This document shows, in pieces, positions 43,117 through 51,991 of a stretch of 64,000 bases of DNA. The first letter of the stretch is position 1. Each line of letters begins with the position of its first letter. A model generated the notes under the pieces. It did not search any database. It was not told where the DNA came from and worked only from the letters and a program-made list of their open reading frames with translations. Location: the NCBI GenBank assembly GCA_030148725.1, contig JASBSU010000042.1, forward strand, positions 21,891 through 85,890. Reading direction: 5' to 3'. Origin of the DNA: Hyphomicrobium sp. Its GTDB lineage: Bacteria > Pseudomonadota > Alphaproteobacteria > Rhizobiales > Hyphomicrobiaceae. The position numbers and the translations under genes were made by a program.

Positions 43117-44531
43117 TGCAGATCGAGAGCATCAGCCTGAAAGAAGGCGCCGATCAGGAGGGGTTTCGGAACGCTGTGCGCTGTCTGATCGCCGGCGACG
43201 TCGCGCCGGAGCGGGTCCTGTGGCAGACGGCGTCATCGCTATCTTTGTTCGATGCAGCGCCGGTTCGCAGCGACGTTGCCGTTTCGTTGCCGCGTGACGT
43301 CGCGGACCTCATCTCCAAGGTCGTTTGTCACACGGATAACGCACGGTACGCCCTGCTCTATGCGCTCGTCTGGCGTGTGACGCATGGCGAGAGGCACTTG
43401 CTCGAGGTTCATAGCGATCCGCTGGTCTTCCGGTTGGCGCTCATGGCCAAGGAGGTACGGCGCGACATCCATAAGATGCACGCCTTCCTGCGGTTCCGGC
43501 AGGTGCCGGCCGAGGACGATCGATACATGGCGTGGTTCGAGCCGACACATTTCATTCTGGAGGCCGTCGCGGGCTTTTTCGTCGACCGCTTTCCAAGCTT
43601 TTCATGGTCGATCCTGACGCCTATCGGCTCGGTGCACTGGGACAAAACCGCGGTGCGTTTCGGCCCGCCCGGGCAGCGAGAGGACGTGCCGGCGACAGAC
43701 GCGTTCGAGGCTGGCTGGGGCGACTACTATGCCAGCACTTTCAATCCGGCGCGGATCAATGTCGGACTGATGCGCCAGCACATGCCGAAGAAATACTGGC
43801 ACAACATGCCGGAAACCAATCTGATCCCCGAGCTCGTCCGAAGTGCGGGTTCGCGCGTTGAGACGATCATGGCCAAGCCTGTCGCCAGTTCACGCAAACG
43901 GATGCCGAAGAAAGCTCTGGAGGCGCGGCTCGACGCGGGGCCGCGGACCCTCGCCGAGCTGAACGGCATAATTTCCGCGTCGGAGCCGTTCGTGCAGGGT
44001 GGCACGCGGGCGGTTCTCGGCGAAGGGCCGATGCATCCGGAGCTCGCGTTCGTGGGTGAGCAGCCCGGCGATCAAGAGGACATCGATGGGCGCCCGTTTG
44101 TCGGTCCCGCCGGCCAATTGCTCGACCGGGCGATGCAGGAAGCGGGCATCGACCGGAGCAAATGCTACGTCACCAATGCCGTGAAGCATTTCAAATTCCA
44201 GCAGCGCGGCAAGCGACGGCTGCATCAGACGCCGACGATGGGCGAGGTGAAGCACTATCGCTGGTGGCTGGAAAAGGAGCTGGAGTTCGTCCAACCGAAG
44301 CTCATCGTGGCGATGGGCGCGACGGCTGTCATGGCTCTCGCCGGCAAAGCATTGCCAATCACACGCAATCGCGGACCGGCTGAGTTCGACGGCCATGCGG
44401 GGTACATTACGGTGCACCCTTCTTACCTGCTGCGGATTCCCGATGCAGGCGCCAAGCATCAGGCGTACGCCGCGTTCGTCGATGACCTGAAGCACGCAGA
44501 GAAGCTGGCGCACACGTTCCGCGCTGCCTAG
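43116..44531 (+). CDS. udgX: DUF4130-UdgX fusion, uracil-DNA-binding repair protein
   Basis: About 471 residues. Residues 1-~245 are the DUF4130 domain (DIHKMHAFLRFRQVP; YMAWFEPTHFILEAVAGFF; SFSWSILTP). Residues ~285-471 are a family-4-like uracil-DNA glycosylase: LAFVGEQPGDQEDIDGRPFV, NAVKHFKFQQRGKRRLHQTP and ITVHPSYLLRIPD. The KRRLHQ insert with its histidine marks UdgX, which forms a covalent bond to DNA at uracil sites; M. smegmatis has KRRIHQ. It is co-transcribed with the radical SAM gene behind a LexA box. Confidence 0.92.
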   Translation: MQIESISLKEGADQEGFRNAVRCLIAGDVAPERVLWQTASSLSLFDAAPVRSDVAVSLPRDVADLISKVVCHTDNARYALLYALVWRVTHGERHLLEVHSDPLVFRLALMAKEVRRDIHKMHAFLRFRQVPAEDDRYMAWFEPTHFILEAVAGFFVDRFPSFSWSILTPIGSVHWDKTAVRFGPPGQREDVPATDAFEAGWGDYYASTFNPARINVGLMRQHMPKKYWHNMPETNLIPELVRSAGSRVETIMAKPVASSRKRMPKKALEARLDAGPRTLAELNGIISASEPFVQGGTRAVLGEGPMHPELAFVGEQPGDQEDIDGRPFVGPAGQLLDRAMQEAGIDRSKCYVTNAVKHFKFQQRGKRRLHQTPTMGEVKHYRWWLEKELEFVQPKLIVAMGATAVMALAGKALPITRNRGPAEFDGHAGYITVHPSYLLRIPDAGAKHQAYAAFVDDLKHAEKLAHTFRAA

Positions 44532-44540
44532 TGCGCGCTG

Positions 44541-45209
44541 TTACTGAGACTTGGTGTTGCTCGATGACTGCCAGTCGGCGCTGTACATGGGCAGGGTGCG
44601 CTCGTTGAAGGCGCGGGCGTCGTAGTAAAGGAGCGATCGGTCGAATTTGACGGTCGGCTTTGCGGACGTTTCCGCCACGTCGAACACCAGTTCGAAGTTG
44701 TATGGTCCGACAGCCTCGATCATTTGGGCCGGCTTCTGGTCGTCGCCGCGCGTGTAGAACAACACCTGCTCAGTGCGGCTCGAACGCCCGGCGAGCGAGA
44801 GCGGGGCGAACGGCTCATAGGCACCTGTCCGCGTGCGCTCCATCGTCCAGCGACCGAAATCGGCGGCATAGAAGTGCTTCGTCTGCTTGGTGCGCGGATC
44901 GGTGACGGCGAGCTGCATCGACAGAATCGTCGCCGTCCGAGCGCCCTCGTTGGTCAGAGTCACAGGCACGGCGATCATCTCGAAGTTCGAGTTCTGGTAC
45001 GGCGCGGCGTACTGAATGACCGGAGGCACGAAGATGCGGACGTCGGCTTCCTTCAGCGACGTTTCCCACAAACTGTAGCCCGAAAAAGCGAGTGCGATGG
45101 CGGAGAGAACGGCCGCGAACTTTCCACCTTCCAGCACAGCCATGCCTCTCGTCGCCGTTTCGGCATCGTCGGCCGCGCGCATGCGATCCGCAAAACGCCC
45201 CATCGTCAT
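44541..45209 (-). CDS. Hypothetical single-pass membrane protein
   Basis: About 222 residues from ATG at 45209 (another at 45203); longer readings add a non-conserved leader. LEGGKFAAVLSAIALAFSGY near residue 30 is a membrane helix. The rest is beta-rich: IAVPVTLTNEGARTATILSM, KQTKHFYAADFGRW, and FELVFDVAETSAKPTVKFD. This looks like an Ig-like periplasmic domain. No family recognised. Convergent with the repair operon, nine bases away. Confidence 0.65.
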   Translation of the reverse strand: MTMGRFADRMRAADDAETATRGMAVLEGGKFAAVLSAIALAFSGYSLWETSLKEADVRIFVPPVIQYAAPYQNSNFEMIAVPVTLTNEGARTATILSMQLAVTDPRTKQTKHFYAADFGRWTMERTRTGAYEPFAPLSLAGRSSRTEQVLFYTRGDDQKPAQMIEAVGPYNFELVFDVAETSAKPTVKFDRSLLYYDARAFNERTLPMYSADWQSSSNTKSQ

Positions 45210-45285
45210 CCCCCAACTCGCACCCTGACCCGAGTGCGAGTTGGCAGGAGATTTGGGCTCGGATGTGACGCGTGCAGGTCCGGGT

Positions 45286-45828
45286 TCAACGAATGACCGC
45301 GTAGCGGGATTGTACGAATCCGGACGTGTGTGTGGTTGTCTCGATGTGTGACAGGCGAATGTCAGCGTCGAGCGCCCCGCCAAAGAGTGGCAGACCGGTG
45401 CCGATGAGGATCGGCAGGCGGGTAATCACCAGATCCTCGATCAAACCTTGCGCCATGAACGACCGGATCACCTTGCCGCCATCGATGTACGCGCGGCGCC
45501 AGCCGTCGCGATGCAATTCCTGCATCAGTTCGGCAGGCTCCGCGGCGCTGATCCGCACGCGTCCCTCCAACGCGGGCGGCACATCGCTTGCGTGCAGCGT
45601 CTGGCTCAGGACCACGACTGGCTTCTCGTACAGCCAAGTCGGGAACGTCAACACCTTCTCGAACGTCGCGCGCCCCATCACCAGGCCGTCGACGTTGCCA
45701 ATGAACTCTGCATAGCCGTAGTCGTGGCCCACCTCGGGCCAGCTTTCGACCAGCCAGTCGATGGCACCGTCCAAGCGGGCAATATAGCCGTCGAGGCTGA
45801 CGGCGATGAACACATGTCCAGTGGTCAT
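45286..45828 (-). CDS. Dihydrofolate reductase-like (RibD C-terminal domain) protein
   Basis: About 180 residues from ATG at 45828 (45840 also possible). TGHVFIAVSLDGYIARLDGA, GNVDGLVMGRATFEKVLTFP, KPVVVLSQTL, and RAYIDGGKVIRSFMAQGLI, then PILIGTGLPLFGG, follow the DHFR/RibD_C fold with its NADPH loop. Many such stand-alone proteins (YyaP/YwjB) have unknown substrates. It begins 20 bases after the ettA stop on the same strand. Confidence 0.85.
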   Translation of the reverse strand: MTTGHVFIAVSLDGYIARLDGAIDWLVESWPEVGHDYGYAEFIGNVDGLVMGRATFEKVLTFPTWLYEKPVVVLSQTLHASDVPPALEGRVRISAAEPAELMQELHRDGWRRAYIDGGKVIRSFMAQGLIEDLVITRLPILIGTGLPLFGGALDADIRLSHIETTTHTSGFVQSRYAVIR

Positions 45829-45847
45829 AGCCGTCAGCATGCGAATT

Positions 45848-47509
45848 TCAGGCTCGCTCGAAGCGCTTGTACTTGATGCGGTGCGGCTCGACGGCAGCGT
45901 CGCCGAGGCGGCGCTTCTTGTCCTCCTCGTAGTCGGCGAAGTTTCCTTCGAACCATTCGACGTGGCTGTCGCCTTCGAATGCGAGAATGTGCGTGGCAAG
46001 CCGATCGAGGAAGAAGCGATCATGGCTGATGACCACAGCGCAGCCCGGGAAATCCTCCAGCGCTGCTTCGAGGGCGCCCAGCGTCTCGGTGTCGAGGTCG
46101 TTGGTCGGCTCGTCGAGCAGCAGCAGGTTGCCGCCCTCTTTCAGCATCTTGGCGAGGTGGACGCGATTGCGCTCACCGCCTGAGAGCAGTCCGACCTTCT
46201 TCTGCTGGTCGGCGCCTTTGAAGTTGAACCAGCCGCAATAGGCGCGCGAGGACATCTCGCTCTTGTCGCCGAATTTCATGATGTCGAGGCCGCCGGAGAT
46301 TTCCTCCCACACGGTCTTCTTGTCGTCGAGATGATCGCGGCTCTGATCGACATAGGCGAGCTTCACCGTCGGCCCGAGCTTGATCTCGCCGCCGTCGGGC
46401 TTTTCCTTGCCCGTGAGCATCTTGAAGAGGGTCGTCTTGCCGGCGCCGTTGGGACCGATGACGCCGACGATGCCGCCGGGCGGCAGCTTGAACGACAGAT
46501 CGTCGATCAGCAGGCGATCACCGAATGCCTTCTTGAGCCCGTCGACTTCGACGACCATGTCGCCAAGGCGCGGGCCCGTCGCGATCGAGAACGACGCCTT
46601 GCCGACGTCCTCGCGGCCGGCTGCCTCGACCAGCTTATCGTATGCGGAAATACGCGCCTTCGATTTGGCCTGACGCGCCTTCGGCGATGAACGGATCCAT
46701 TCGAGTTCGCGCGAAATCTGCTTTTGGCGACCTTCCTCGGCCGCCTTCTCGCTTTCGGCGCGCTTGGCTTTCTGCTCGAGCCAGCTCGAGTAGTTGCCCT
46801 TCCACGGCACGCCCTGCCCGCGGTCCAGCTCCAGCGTCCACTCGGTGATGTTGTCGAGGAAGTAGCGGTCGTGGGTCACGAGGATGACGCAGCCGGCATA
46901 TTCCTTCAGATAGCGCTCGAGCCAAGCGACGCTCTCGGCGTCGAGGTGGTTGGTCGGCTCGTCGAGCAGGAGGATATCTGGCTTCGACAGCAGGAGGCGG
47001 GTCAGCGCGACGCGGCGCTTCTCGCCGCCCGACAGCTTCGTGACGTCGGCATCGCCTGGCGGGCAGCGCAGGGCATCGAGCGCCTGCTCGACCTGCGTGT
47101 CGAGATCCCAAAGATCCTGCGCGTCGATCTGATCCTGAAGCGCCGTCATCTCGTCGGCGGTTTCGTCGGAGTAGTTCGCGGCGACTTCGTTGTAGCGATC
47201 GACGATCGCCTTCTTCTCTGCCACGCCCTCCATGGCGTTGCCGAGGACATCTTTCGAGGGATCGAGGTCGGGTTCCTGCGGGAGATAGCCGACCTTGATG
47301 CCGTCGGCGGCTTTTGCCTCGCCGAGGAAGTCGTCAACCGTTCCGGACATGATTTTCAGAAGCGTCGACTTGCCCGCGCCGTTGAGGCCGACGACGCCGA
47401 TCTTGGCGCCCGGCAGGAACGACAGCGAGATGTCCTTCAGGACCTGCTTGCCCCCCGGGTAGGCCTTGGAGAGCTTGTGCATGTGGTAGACGTATTGCGG
47501 GTTCGCCAC
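45848..47509 (-). CDS. ettA: ABC-F translation factor EttA
   Basis: About 553 residues with two ABC domains. Domain 1: [47 protein letters not shown]. Domain 2: [46 protein letters not shown]. The linker ([20 protein letters not shown]) is the P-site tRNA interaction motif. EttA binds the ribosomal E site and gates the first elongation step by ATP/ADP ratio. Length is normal for the family. Confidence 0.95.
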   Translation of the reverse strand: MANPQYVYHMHKLSKAYPGGKQVLKDISLSFLPGAKIGVVGLNGAGKSTLLKIMSGTVDDFLGEAKAADGIKVGYLPQEPDLDPSKDVLGNAMEGVAEKKAIVDRYNEVAANYSDETADEMTALQDQIDAQDLWDLDTQVEQALDALRCPPGDADVTKLSGGEKRRVALTRLLLSKPDILLLDEPTNHLDAESVAWLERYLKEYAGCVILVTHDRYFLDNITEWTLELDRGQGVPWKGNYSSWLEQKAKRAESEKAAEEGRQKQISRELEWIRSSPKARQAKSKARISAYDKLVEAAGREDVGKASFSIATGPRLGDMVVEVDGLKKAFGDRLLIDDLSFKLPPGGIVGVIGPNGAGKTTLFKMLTGKEKPDGGEIKLGPTVKLAYVDQSRDHLDDKKTVWEEISGGLDIMKFGDKSEMSSRAYCGWFNFKGADQQKKVGLLSGGERNRVHLAKMLKEGGNLLLLDEPTNDLDTETLGALEAALEDFPGCAVVISHDRFFLDRLATHILAFEGDSHVEWFEGNFADYEEDKKRRLGDAAVEPHRIKYKRFERA

Positions 47510-47670
47510 GGAGGCGGCCTCCTCAAATCGCGCGTTCAGATGGGCTTAGGCGGCCTTCTAGCCGATCAGGCCGCGCGTCTCAACGCGTGCCTCGTGCGGC
47601 GCCGTAGCCGCCCGCTCATTGGGCCGCCTGCCGGACAGAACGGATGCATATAGGTCCTTGGCCGGAAACG

Positions 47671-47702
47671 AAAAAGGCGCATGCGTTACTGCCGCATGCG
47701 CC
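47671..47702 (-). terminator. Rho-independent terminator after 2OG oxygenase gene
   Basis: A perfect ten-base stem (GGCGCATGCG / CGCATGCGCC) with a seven-base loop is followed on the leftward strand by TTTTT. It starts 22 bases after the stop. Confidence 0.88.
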
Positions 47703-47724
47703 ATTAATCCGGAACCGGTCAGCC

Positions 47725-48405
47725 TCAGGCGAGCGCTGTCTCGACCGAGCGAACGGGCTGCTCGGGATAGGCAAGCTGCTCGCGGGCACGCCACTCGTTG
47801 GTCACGTAGTTGATGACCAGCGACTTGCGCACGCCGTTGATCTTGCGCGCCTCGAAGCCGTGATAGCTGATGTTGGAGGGCACGAAAATCATCGCGGAGT
47901 TCGACGCGAAGGGCGAGCGGCCGACCCACTTCTTGTCGTTGTCGTAGATGTCGGTGCCGAGATCTGAATGCGTCGGGTCGGTCGACAGGTAAAGCAGGTA
48001 GGTGAACGCCTTGACGCCGATGTCGGTGTGCGGTTCCAGCCAGAAGCCGTCGACATCCTGGGCGAACTCGATGCGCAGGTAAGTACCGTCGAGCTTTACG
48101 CCGAACGTCTTCTCGATCTGCGAGGTGACGCGCGGGTCCTGGAGTGCGGAGGCGACGGCTTCCGCGCAGGCATGCTCAGCGCGATTGGCGACGTCGAAGT
48201 AATGCCGCGTGTTGTTGTGCAGTTCGCGCTTGCCCGATACGCCGCCGAGGTCGGCCGCCGAGATCGGAAGCGCCAGGATCTCATCGATCGTCGACTGCGG
48301 GAGGCAGTCCTTCAGAAACCAGTGGCGGTATGGGGACTGCGATTCCGTGGCGTTGCGAAAACTCTGCAGCAACGTTGCGGCGACGTCATTGGTAGATGCG
48401 GACAT
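47725..48405 (-). CDS. 2-oxoglutarate/Fe(II)-dependent oxygenase
   Basis: About 226 residues. FWLEPHTDIGVKAFTYLLYL supplies the HxD iron ligands; ISYHGFEARKINGVRKSLVI gives the distal His and, ten residues on, the Arg that binds 2-oxoglutarate. SAMIFVPSN lies between them. The fold is that of the prolyl-4-hydroxylase-like family, but the hydroxylated target is unknown. Monocistronic, with its own terminator. Confidence 0.85.
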   Translation of the reverse strand: MSASTNDVAATLLQSFRNATESQSPYRHWFLKDCLPQSTIDEILALPISAADLGGVSGKRELHNNTRHYFDVANRAEHACAEAVASALQDPRVTSQIEKTFGVKLDGTYLRIEFAQDVDGFWLEPHTDIGVKAFTYLLYLSTDPTHSDLGTDIYDNDKKWVGRSPFASNSAMIFVPSNISYHGFEARKINGVRKSLVINYVTNEWRAREQLAYPEQPVRSVETALA

Positions 48406-48517
48406 TCTGGTGCACTCCCCTCGGAGAAGATTCTTGGCGCCAATTAGCTCGTCCTTGCGGTGCTTATAAAACAGTATTTCCCGTTATGCACCGTCTTCGC
48501 CTGTGCGGCGGGGTGGC

Positions 48518-49531
48518 TTAGACGACGTTCATCGGGCCGTCGTTGCGAGAGCGCGCATAACGCTCCGCAATTTGATCCGCTATACTCGCCGCCGAGTTCA
48601 ACGGGATGTAAGCCCATTGCTCCAAGCCTGTGAAATTCTCGGGAAACCGGCGTGTGGCCCCAGCGCTACATAAGGCGCGATGAAAGCGCTCGAATTTGGG
48701 CGAGCCGCCGTCTGGGTGGAAGACGTAGACGGGCTTGCCGGTTGCGCAGGGCTCGCCCGTCATATTGATGCTGTCGGCGGGCACGAGGAAGGCGTCTGCG
48801 GCCGCGAGAAAATGCGGGTATGGGTTTTCGCCGGTCATCTCCCAGAAGACGCCCGGGTAACCAGAACTGGCGCTGCGCACGCGTTCGACAATGGCGGGCT
48901 CGGTACGGCGCGACGGCGTGATCAGCAGGGTTGCGCCTGAGTTGCCGAGTGCGCGGATGGCCTTTTCAAGGCGGTCGAGCGCGGCCGGCGTGTAGGTGTA
49001 GTCGCCGTTGGAGCCGCCCAGCATGATGGCCACACGCGGCTGCTTCAGCTCGGCATAGCGGGCCGGCAGATCGCGCCGAAGGGCGGCGAGGCGCGCGTCG
49101 CTAAATCCATGCGGCGCCGTCAGCGAGGTGATGACGTTGTCACCACGCAGCGTGTCATGCACCGGCACCCAGAAGAGATCGGCGGTGCGCAGCGAAACTT
49201 TCGGGTTCTGCAGAATGACCGTGAAGGTTCGTGCGCCGGCGCGGCGCTTCAGTTCGCGGATGTAGGGCGTCGTCAGGCGTCCGATGGACATGGCGAGGTC
49301 CGGCCATGGTGGCGCGAACACGCTGCCGCTCTCGCCGAACCGTTCCTTTCGCGCAACGCCGATCCATGGCGACAGCAGTTTGTGGATGCCTTTCGGGTCG
49401 ACGCGCTTCACGGTGATATCGAGACCGAGCGCATTGGCGATGCCATGCGTCTGCACATCATTGCCCGCCTTGCCATCGCTGATGATCCAGCAGGTGCGGC
49501 CAGCGAGCGGCTTTGCGTTATCTATCGCCAT
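48518..49531 (-). CDS. ELM1/DUF1022 family protein, copy A
   Basis: About 337 residues from ATG at 49531, overlapping the CPBP gene stop by ten bases. [68 protein letters not shown], and VPADSINMTGEPCATGKPVY are the ELM1 motifs (COG3660; plant ELM1 acts in mitochondrial fission). The second half resembles GT-B glycosyltransferases such as MurG, so a sugar-transfer role is plausible. Bacterial function unknown. Upstream reading to 50215 is an antisense-like artefact. Confidence 0.88.
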   Translation of the reverse strand: MAIDNAKPLAGRTCWIISDGKAGNDVQTHGIANALGLDITVKRVDPKGIHKLLSPWIGVARKERFGESGSVFAPPWPDLAMSIGRLTTPYIRELKRRAGARTFTVILQNPKVSLRTADLFWVPVHDTLRGDNVITSLTAPHGFSDARLAALRRDLPARYAELKQPRVAIMLGGSNGDYTYTPAALDRLEKAIRALGNSGATLLITPSRRTEPAIVERVRSASSGYPGVFWEMTGENPYPHFLAAADAFLVPADSINMTGEPCATGKPVYVFHPDGGSPKFERFHRALCSAGATRRFPENFTGLEQWAYIPLNSAASIADQIAERYARSRNDGPMNVV

Positions 49532-50253
49532 GTGAGTATCCCGACGCCGGTGAAGAAGTAGCGCCCAAGCCCGACGGTGAAGACCAGCCAGCCCCAGAGG
49601 GTGTGCTCGATGAAAACTGCCAGGAAAGAGCGGGTCGTCGCGTACCGCCACGCCAAAAGCACTCCTATCGCCATTGTTCCGTAGATCGCCAGCGGCGTGC
49701 CAATGACGATGTGACCGAGCCCGAACAGGACTCCGTTGACGAGAATGGCGAGCCACCAGGCGCTGCCGAACAGCAGTCCGTAGCGATGGAAGAAATACGT
49801 ACGATACACCAGTTCCTGCACGACGACCGACATCAACGGATAGAGCACCATGATGCGCTGGTATGTGACGGGACGATTGCGCGGGAACTCGAGGAAGAGT
49901 TCGGGAAGATACTCCGAGACGTACGTGGCGATGATACCGGCGCCAAGAGCGAATATGATGAGGATCGAGGCGAGCTGGCGGAGCGAGAATCCGCGCAACA
50001 ATTCGCGCCGCACAGAGAACGTGCGATCGAAAGCCAGTAGCACCAGGATGAGCGCCAGCGCCGGCAGCAGCGCCACGAAAACTGGAACGCCGTAGCGATG
50101 CACCGCTACGTCCACGAGGAGCGGGGCCGCGAGATAGAGCAGTGCCATCTCGGCGAAGCGCCAAGCACGCCCGGCCGCGGTGAGATTGGGCAGCGATAGT
50201 GTTCCGCCAGCACACAGGACGTCAGCGTCCTGCGCCACTGCGACTTGCGTCAT
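49522..50253 (-). CDS. CPBP family intramembrane metalloprotease-like
   Basis: About 243 residues from ATG at 50253, coupled to the upstream ELM1 gene by ATGA. Six or more hydrophobic segments. Motif 1 reads VVQELVYRTYFF: the usual EExxxR has Gln in the first position but keeps the second Glu and Arg. Motif 2 is LFGLGHIVIG (FxxxH) and motif 3 FIEHTLWGWLVF. So it may be active, though the changed residue leaves doubt. It sits between two ELM1 genes. Confidence 0.85.
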   Translation of the reverse strand: MTQVAVAQDADVLCAGGTLSLPNLTAAGRAWRFAEMALLYLAAPLLVDVAVHRYGVPVFVALLPALALILVLLAFDRTFSVRRELLRGFSLRQLASILIIFALGAGIIATYVSEYLPELFLEFPRNRPVTYQRIMVLYPLMSVVVQELVYRTYFFHRYGLLFGSAWWLAILVNGVLFGLGHIVIGTPLAIYGTMAIGVLLAWRYATTRSFLAVFIEHTLWGWLVFTVGLGRYFFTGVGILTWR

Positions 50254-51272
50254 GGAAGCACTCGATTGCGGATCAGCCACCGACGTTCAACCTCACGGGC
50301 AATCAGATCGGCCGAATGCACCGGCTCATAGGACCATCGGGGCAGCTCGGCGATCCGACCCGCCACCGGGCGCGTTGCGCCGTAGGCAGCAAGTGCCGTG
50401 TGAAAGCGCCGGAATTTCGCCGATCCCCCGGAGGGGAAGAATACCAGGACCGGACGTCCTGTGGCGGCCGCCTCGCCCGTCATGTTGACGCTGTCGGCCG
50501 TCACCAGAAGGGCGTCGGCGTGGGCCAGGAAGCCCGGATAAGGGTTCGCTCCTTCGCCGCTCCAGAAGATCCGCGGATAGTCGCGCGTGGCAAGGTCTGC
50601 GACCTCGATGAGCCGCCGGTGGCTGCGGCGCGATGGGGTCACCATGAAGCTCGCGCCCAGGTCACCAAGGTCGCGCAGGGCGTCGGCGAAGCGTGTGTCG
50701 TCGCTGGGGCGGAACCGGTAGGCGGCGTTCTTTCCGCCGAGGACGACGGCGATGCGCGGAGCGGGCAGTGCCGCGATCTCGTCGGGCATCTGCCGGCGCA
50801 GGTCGGCAAGACGCGCAGCGGTGAAGCTATGGGGCGCGGTCAAGGTCACGATCACGTTCGGGCCGCGCAGCCGGTCGTGCTGGGGGACCCAAGTCACGTC
50901 GGCCGCGCCCTGCCCTGCTCGCGTATCAAGCATCAGGATGGTGAAGGTCGCGGGGGAATGTCGGCGGATCTCGCGCAGATAGGGCACGCTGGTGCGCCCC
51001 AGTGCTATGGCGACCTCGGGCCAGGGCGGCGCGAACGTGCTCCCCTCCATGCCGAAGCGCTCGGCGCGCGAGACCGGTGCCCAAGGCGACAAAAGCTTGT
51101 AGATGCCGCGTGGCGCGATCGGCTTCATCGCGTAGTCGAGGCCGAGCGCATCGGCGAGGCCGCGCGTCTGCACGTCCATGCCGGCGGCGCCGTTGGTGAG
51201 GAGCCAGGCGCGGCGGCCCTCCAACGGGCGATAATGTCCGACGTTCGCGTGCATGCCGGCGCAGCTTTCCAT
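50250..51272 (-). CDS. ELM1/DUF1022 family protein, copy B
   Basis: About 340 residues. GRRAWLLTNGAAGMDVQTRG, KLLSPWAPVSRAERFG, GPNVIVTLTAPHSFTAARLA, VVLGGKNAAYRF and TADSVNMTGEAAATGRPVLV align motif by motif with copy A, though overall identity is only moderate, so the duplication is old. First gene of a coupled ELM1-CPBP-ELM1 operon. A start a few codons in (MHANVGHYR) is possible. Divergent from the Lrp regulator. Confidence 0.88.
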   Translation of the reverse strand: MESCAGMHANVGHYRPLEGRRAWLLTNGAAGMDVQTRGLADALGLDYAMKPIAPRGIYKLLSPWAPVSRAERFGMEGSTFAPPWPEVAIALGRTSVPYLREIRRHSPATFTILMLDTRAGQGAADVTWVPQHDRLRGPNVIVTLTAPHSFTAARLADLRRQMPDEIAALPAPRIAVVLGGKNAAYRFRPSDDTRFADALRDLGDLGASFMVTPSRRSHRRLIEVADLATRDYPRIFWSGEGANPYPGFLAHADALLVTADSVNMTGEAAATGRPVLVFFPSGGSAKFRRFHTALAAYGATRPVAGRIAELPRWSYEPVHSADLIAREVERRWLIRNRVLP

Positions 51273-51450
51273 GACGGATGGGGGCTCTGTCCATCCCTCT
51301 TGAAGCCACAGCGTAAAAGGTAGCGCGCGCAGCGACGGGCCAGGAATGAAGGTATGGGACGGATTGGGTCCGCCGCGATCGCGGTCTGGCCAAACTCAAC
51401 GGCTTGGTGCACCTTCGGCGCCGATTGCACTCGCAGGAGACGTCCGCCCT

Positions 51451-51930
51451 ATGCCCGTGCGCCTGGACCCCGTCGATTGGCGCATCCTCAAAGAGCTCCA
51501 GGCCGACGGCAGCTTGACGAATGTTGCGCTGGCTTCGCGGGTGGGCCTGTCCGCTCCGCCGTGCCTCAGGCGCGTGCGGGCACTCGAGGAAGCCGGTCTC
51601 ATCAGCGGCTACACGGTGCTGCTGGATGAATCGATGCTCGGCTTTGCGCTGACAGCCTTCGCGATGGTCGGATTGCACAATCAGGCCGAGGCGGAATTGC
51701 GCGCGTTCGAAAACCGGGTGCTCGGCTGGGCAATCGTGCGCGAGGCTTACATGCTCTCGGGCGAGAGCGACTTCATGCTGAAGTGCGTCGCAAAGGACCT
51801 TCCGGCGTTCCAGGCGTTCGTGCTCGAGGATCTTACGGCGGCGCCAAACGTCGCGAGCGTGAAGACCTTCCTCACGATCAGGCGGGCGAAACGCGAGCCG
51901 GGCGTGCCGATTTCAGTGCCGGAAAAATAG
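51451..51930 (+). CDS. Lrp/AsnC family transcriptional regulator
   Basis: About 159 residues from ATG at 51451 (AGGAG upstream). The winged helix is VDWRILKELQADGSLTNVAL, then SRVGLSAPPCLRRVRALEEA; the C-terminal RAM domain (LTAFAMVGLHNQAEAELRAF; SGESDFMLKCVAKD) binds an amino-acid effector and drives oligomer formation. It is divergent from the ELM1-CPBP operon and may control it or an amino-acid pathway elsewhere. Confidence 0.92.
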   Translation: MPVRLDPVDWRILKELQADGSLTNVALASRVGLSAPPCLRRVRALEEAGLISGYTVLLDESMLGFALTAFAMVGLHNQAEAELRAFENRVLGWAIVREAYMLSGESDFMLKCVAKDLPAFQAFVLEDLTAAPNVASVKTFLTIRRAKREPGVPISVPEK

Positions 51931-51951
51931 AGCCGCAACAGGGTTGCGACA

Positions 51952-51981
51952 GCCCCTCTCCCCGTTTGCGAGGAGAGGGGC
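51952..51981. repeat. Intergenic hairpin between convergent lrp-like gene and greA
   Basis: GCCCCTCTCC and GGAGAGGGGC form a perfect ten-base stem with loop CCGTTTGCGA. This CCCCTCTCC-type dyad is widely repeated between genes in Proteobacteria, and here may end both converging transcripts. No T-run on either side. Confidence 0.55.
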
Positions 51982-51991
51982 CAGGATTACG

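Noticed and set aside
49532..50215. Long N-terminal extension of ELM1 copy A
   Set aside because: It runs through the CPBP gene in another frame; ELM1 homology begins at 49531.
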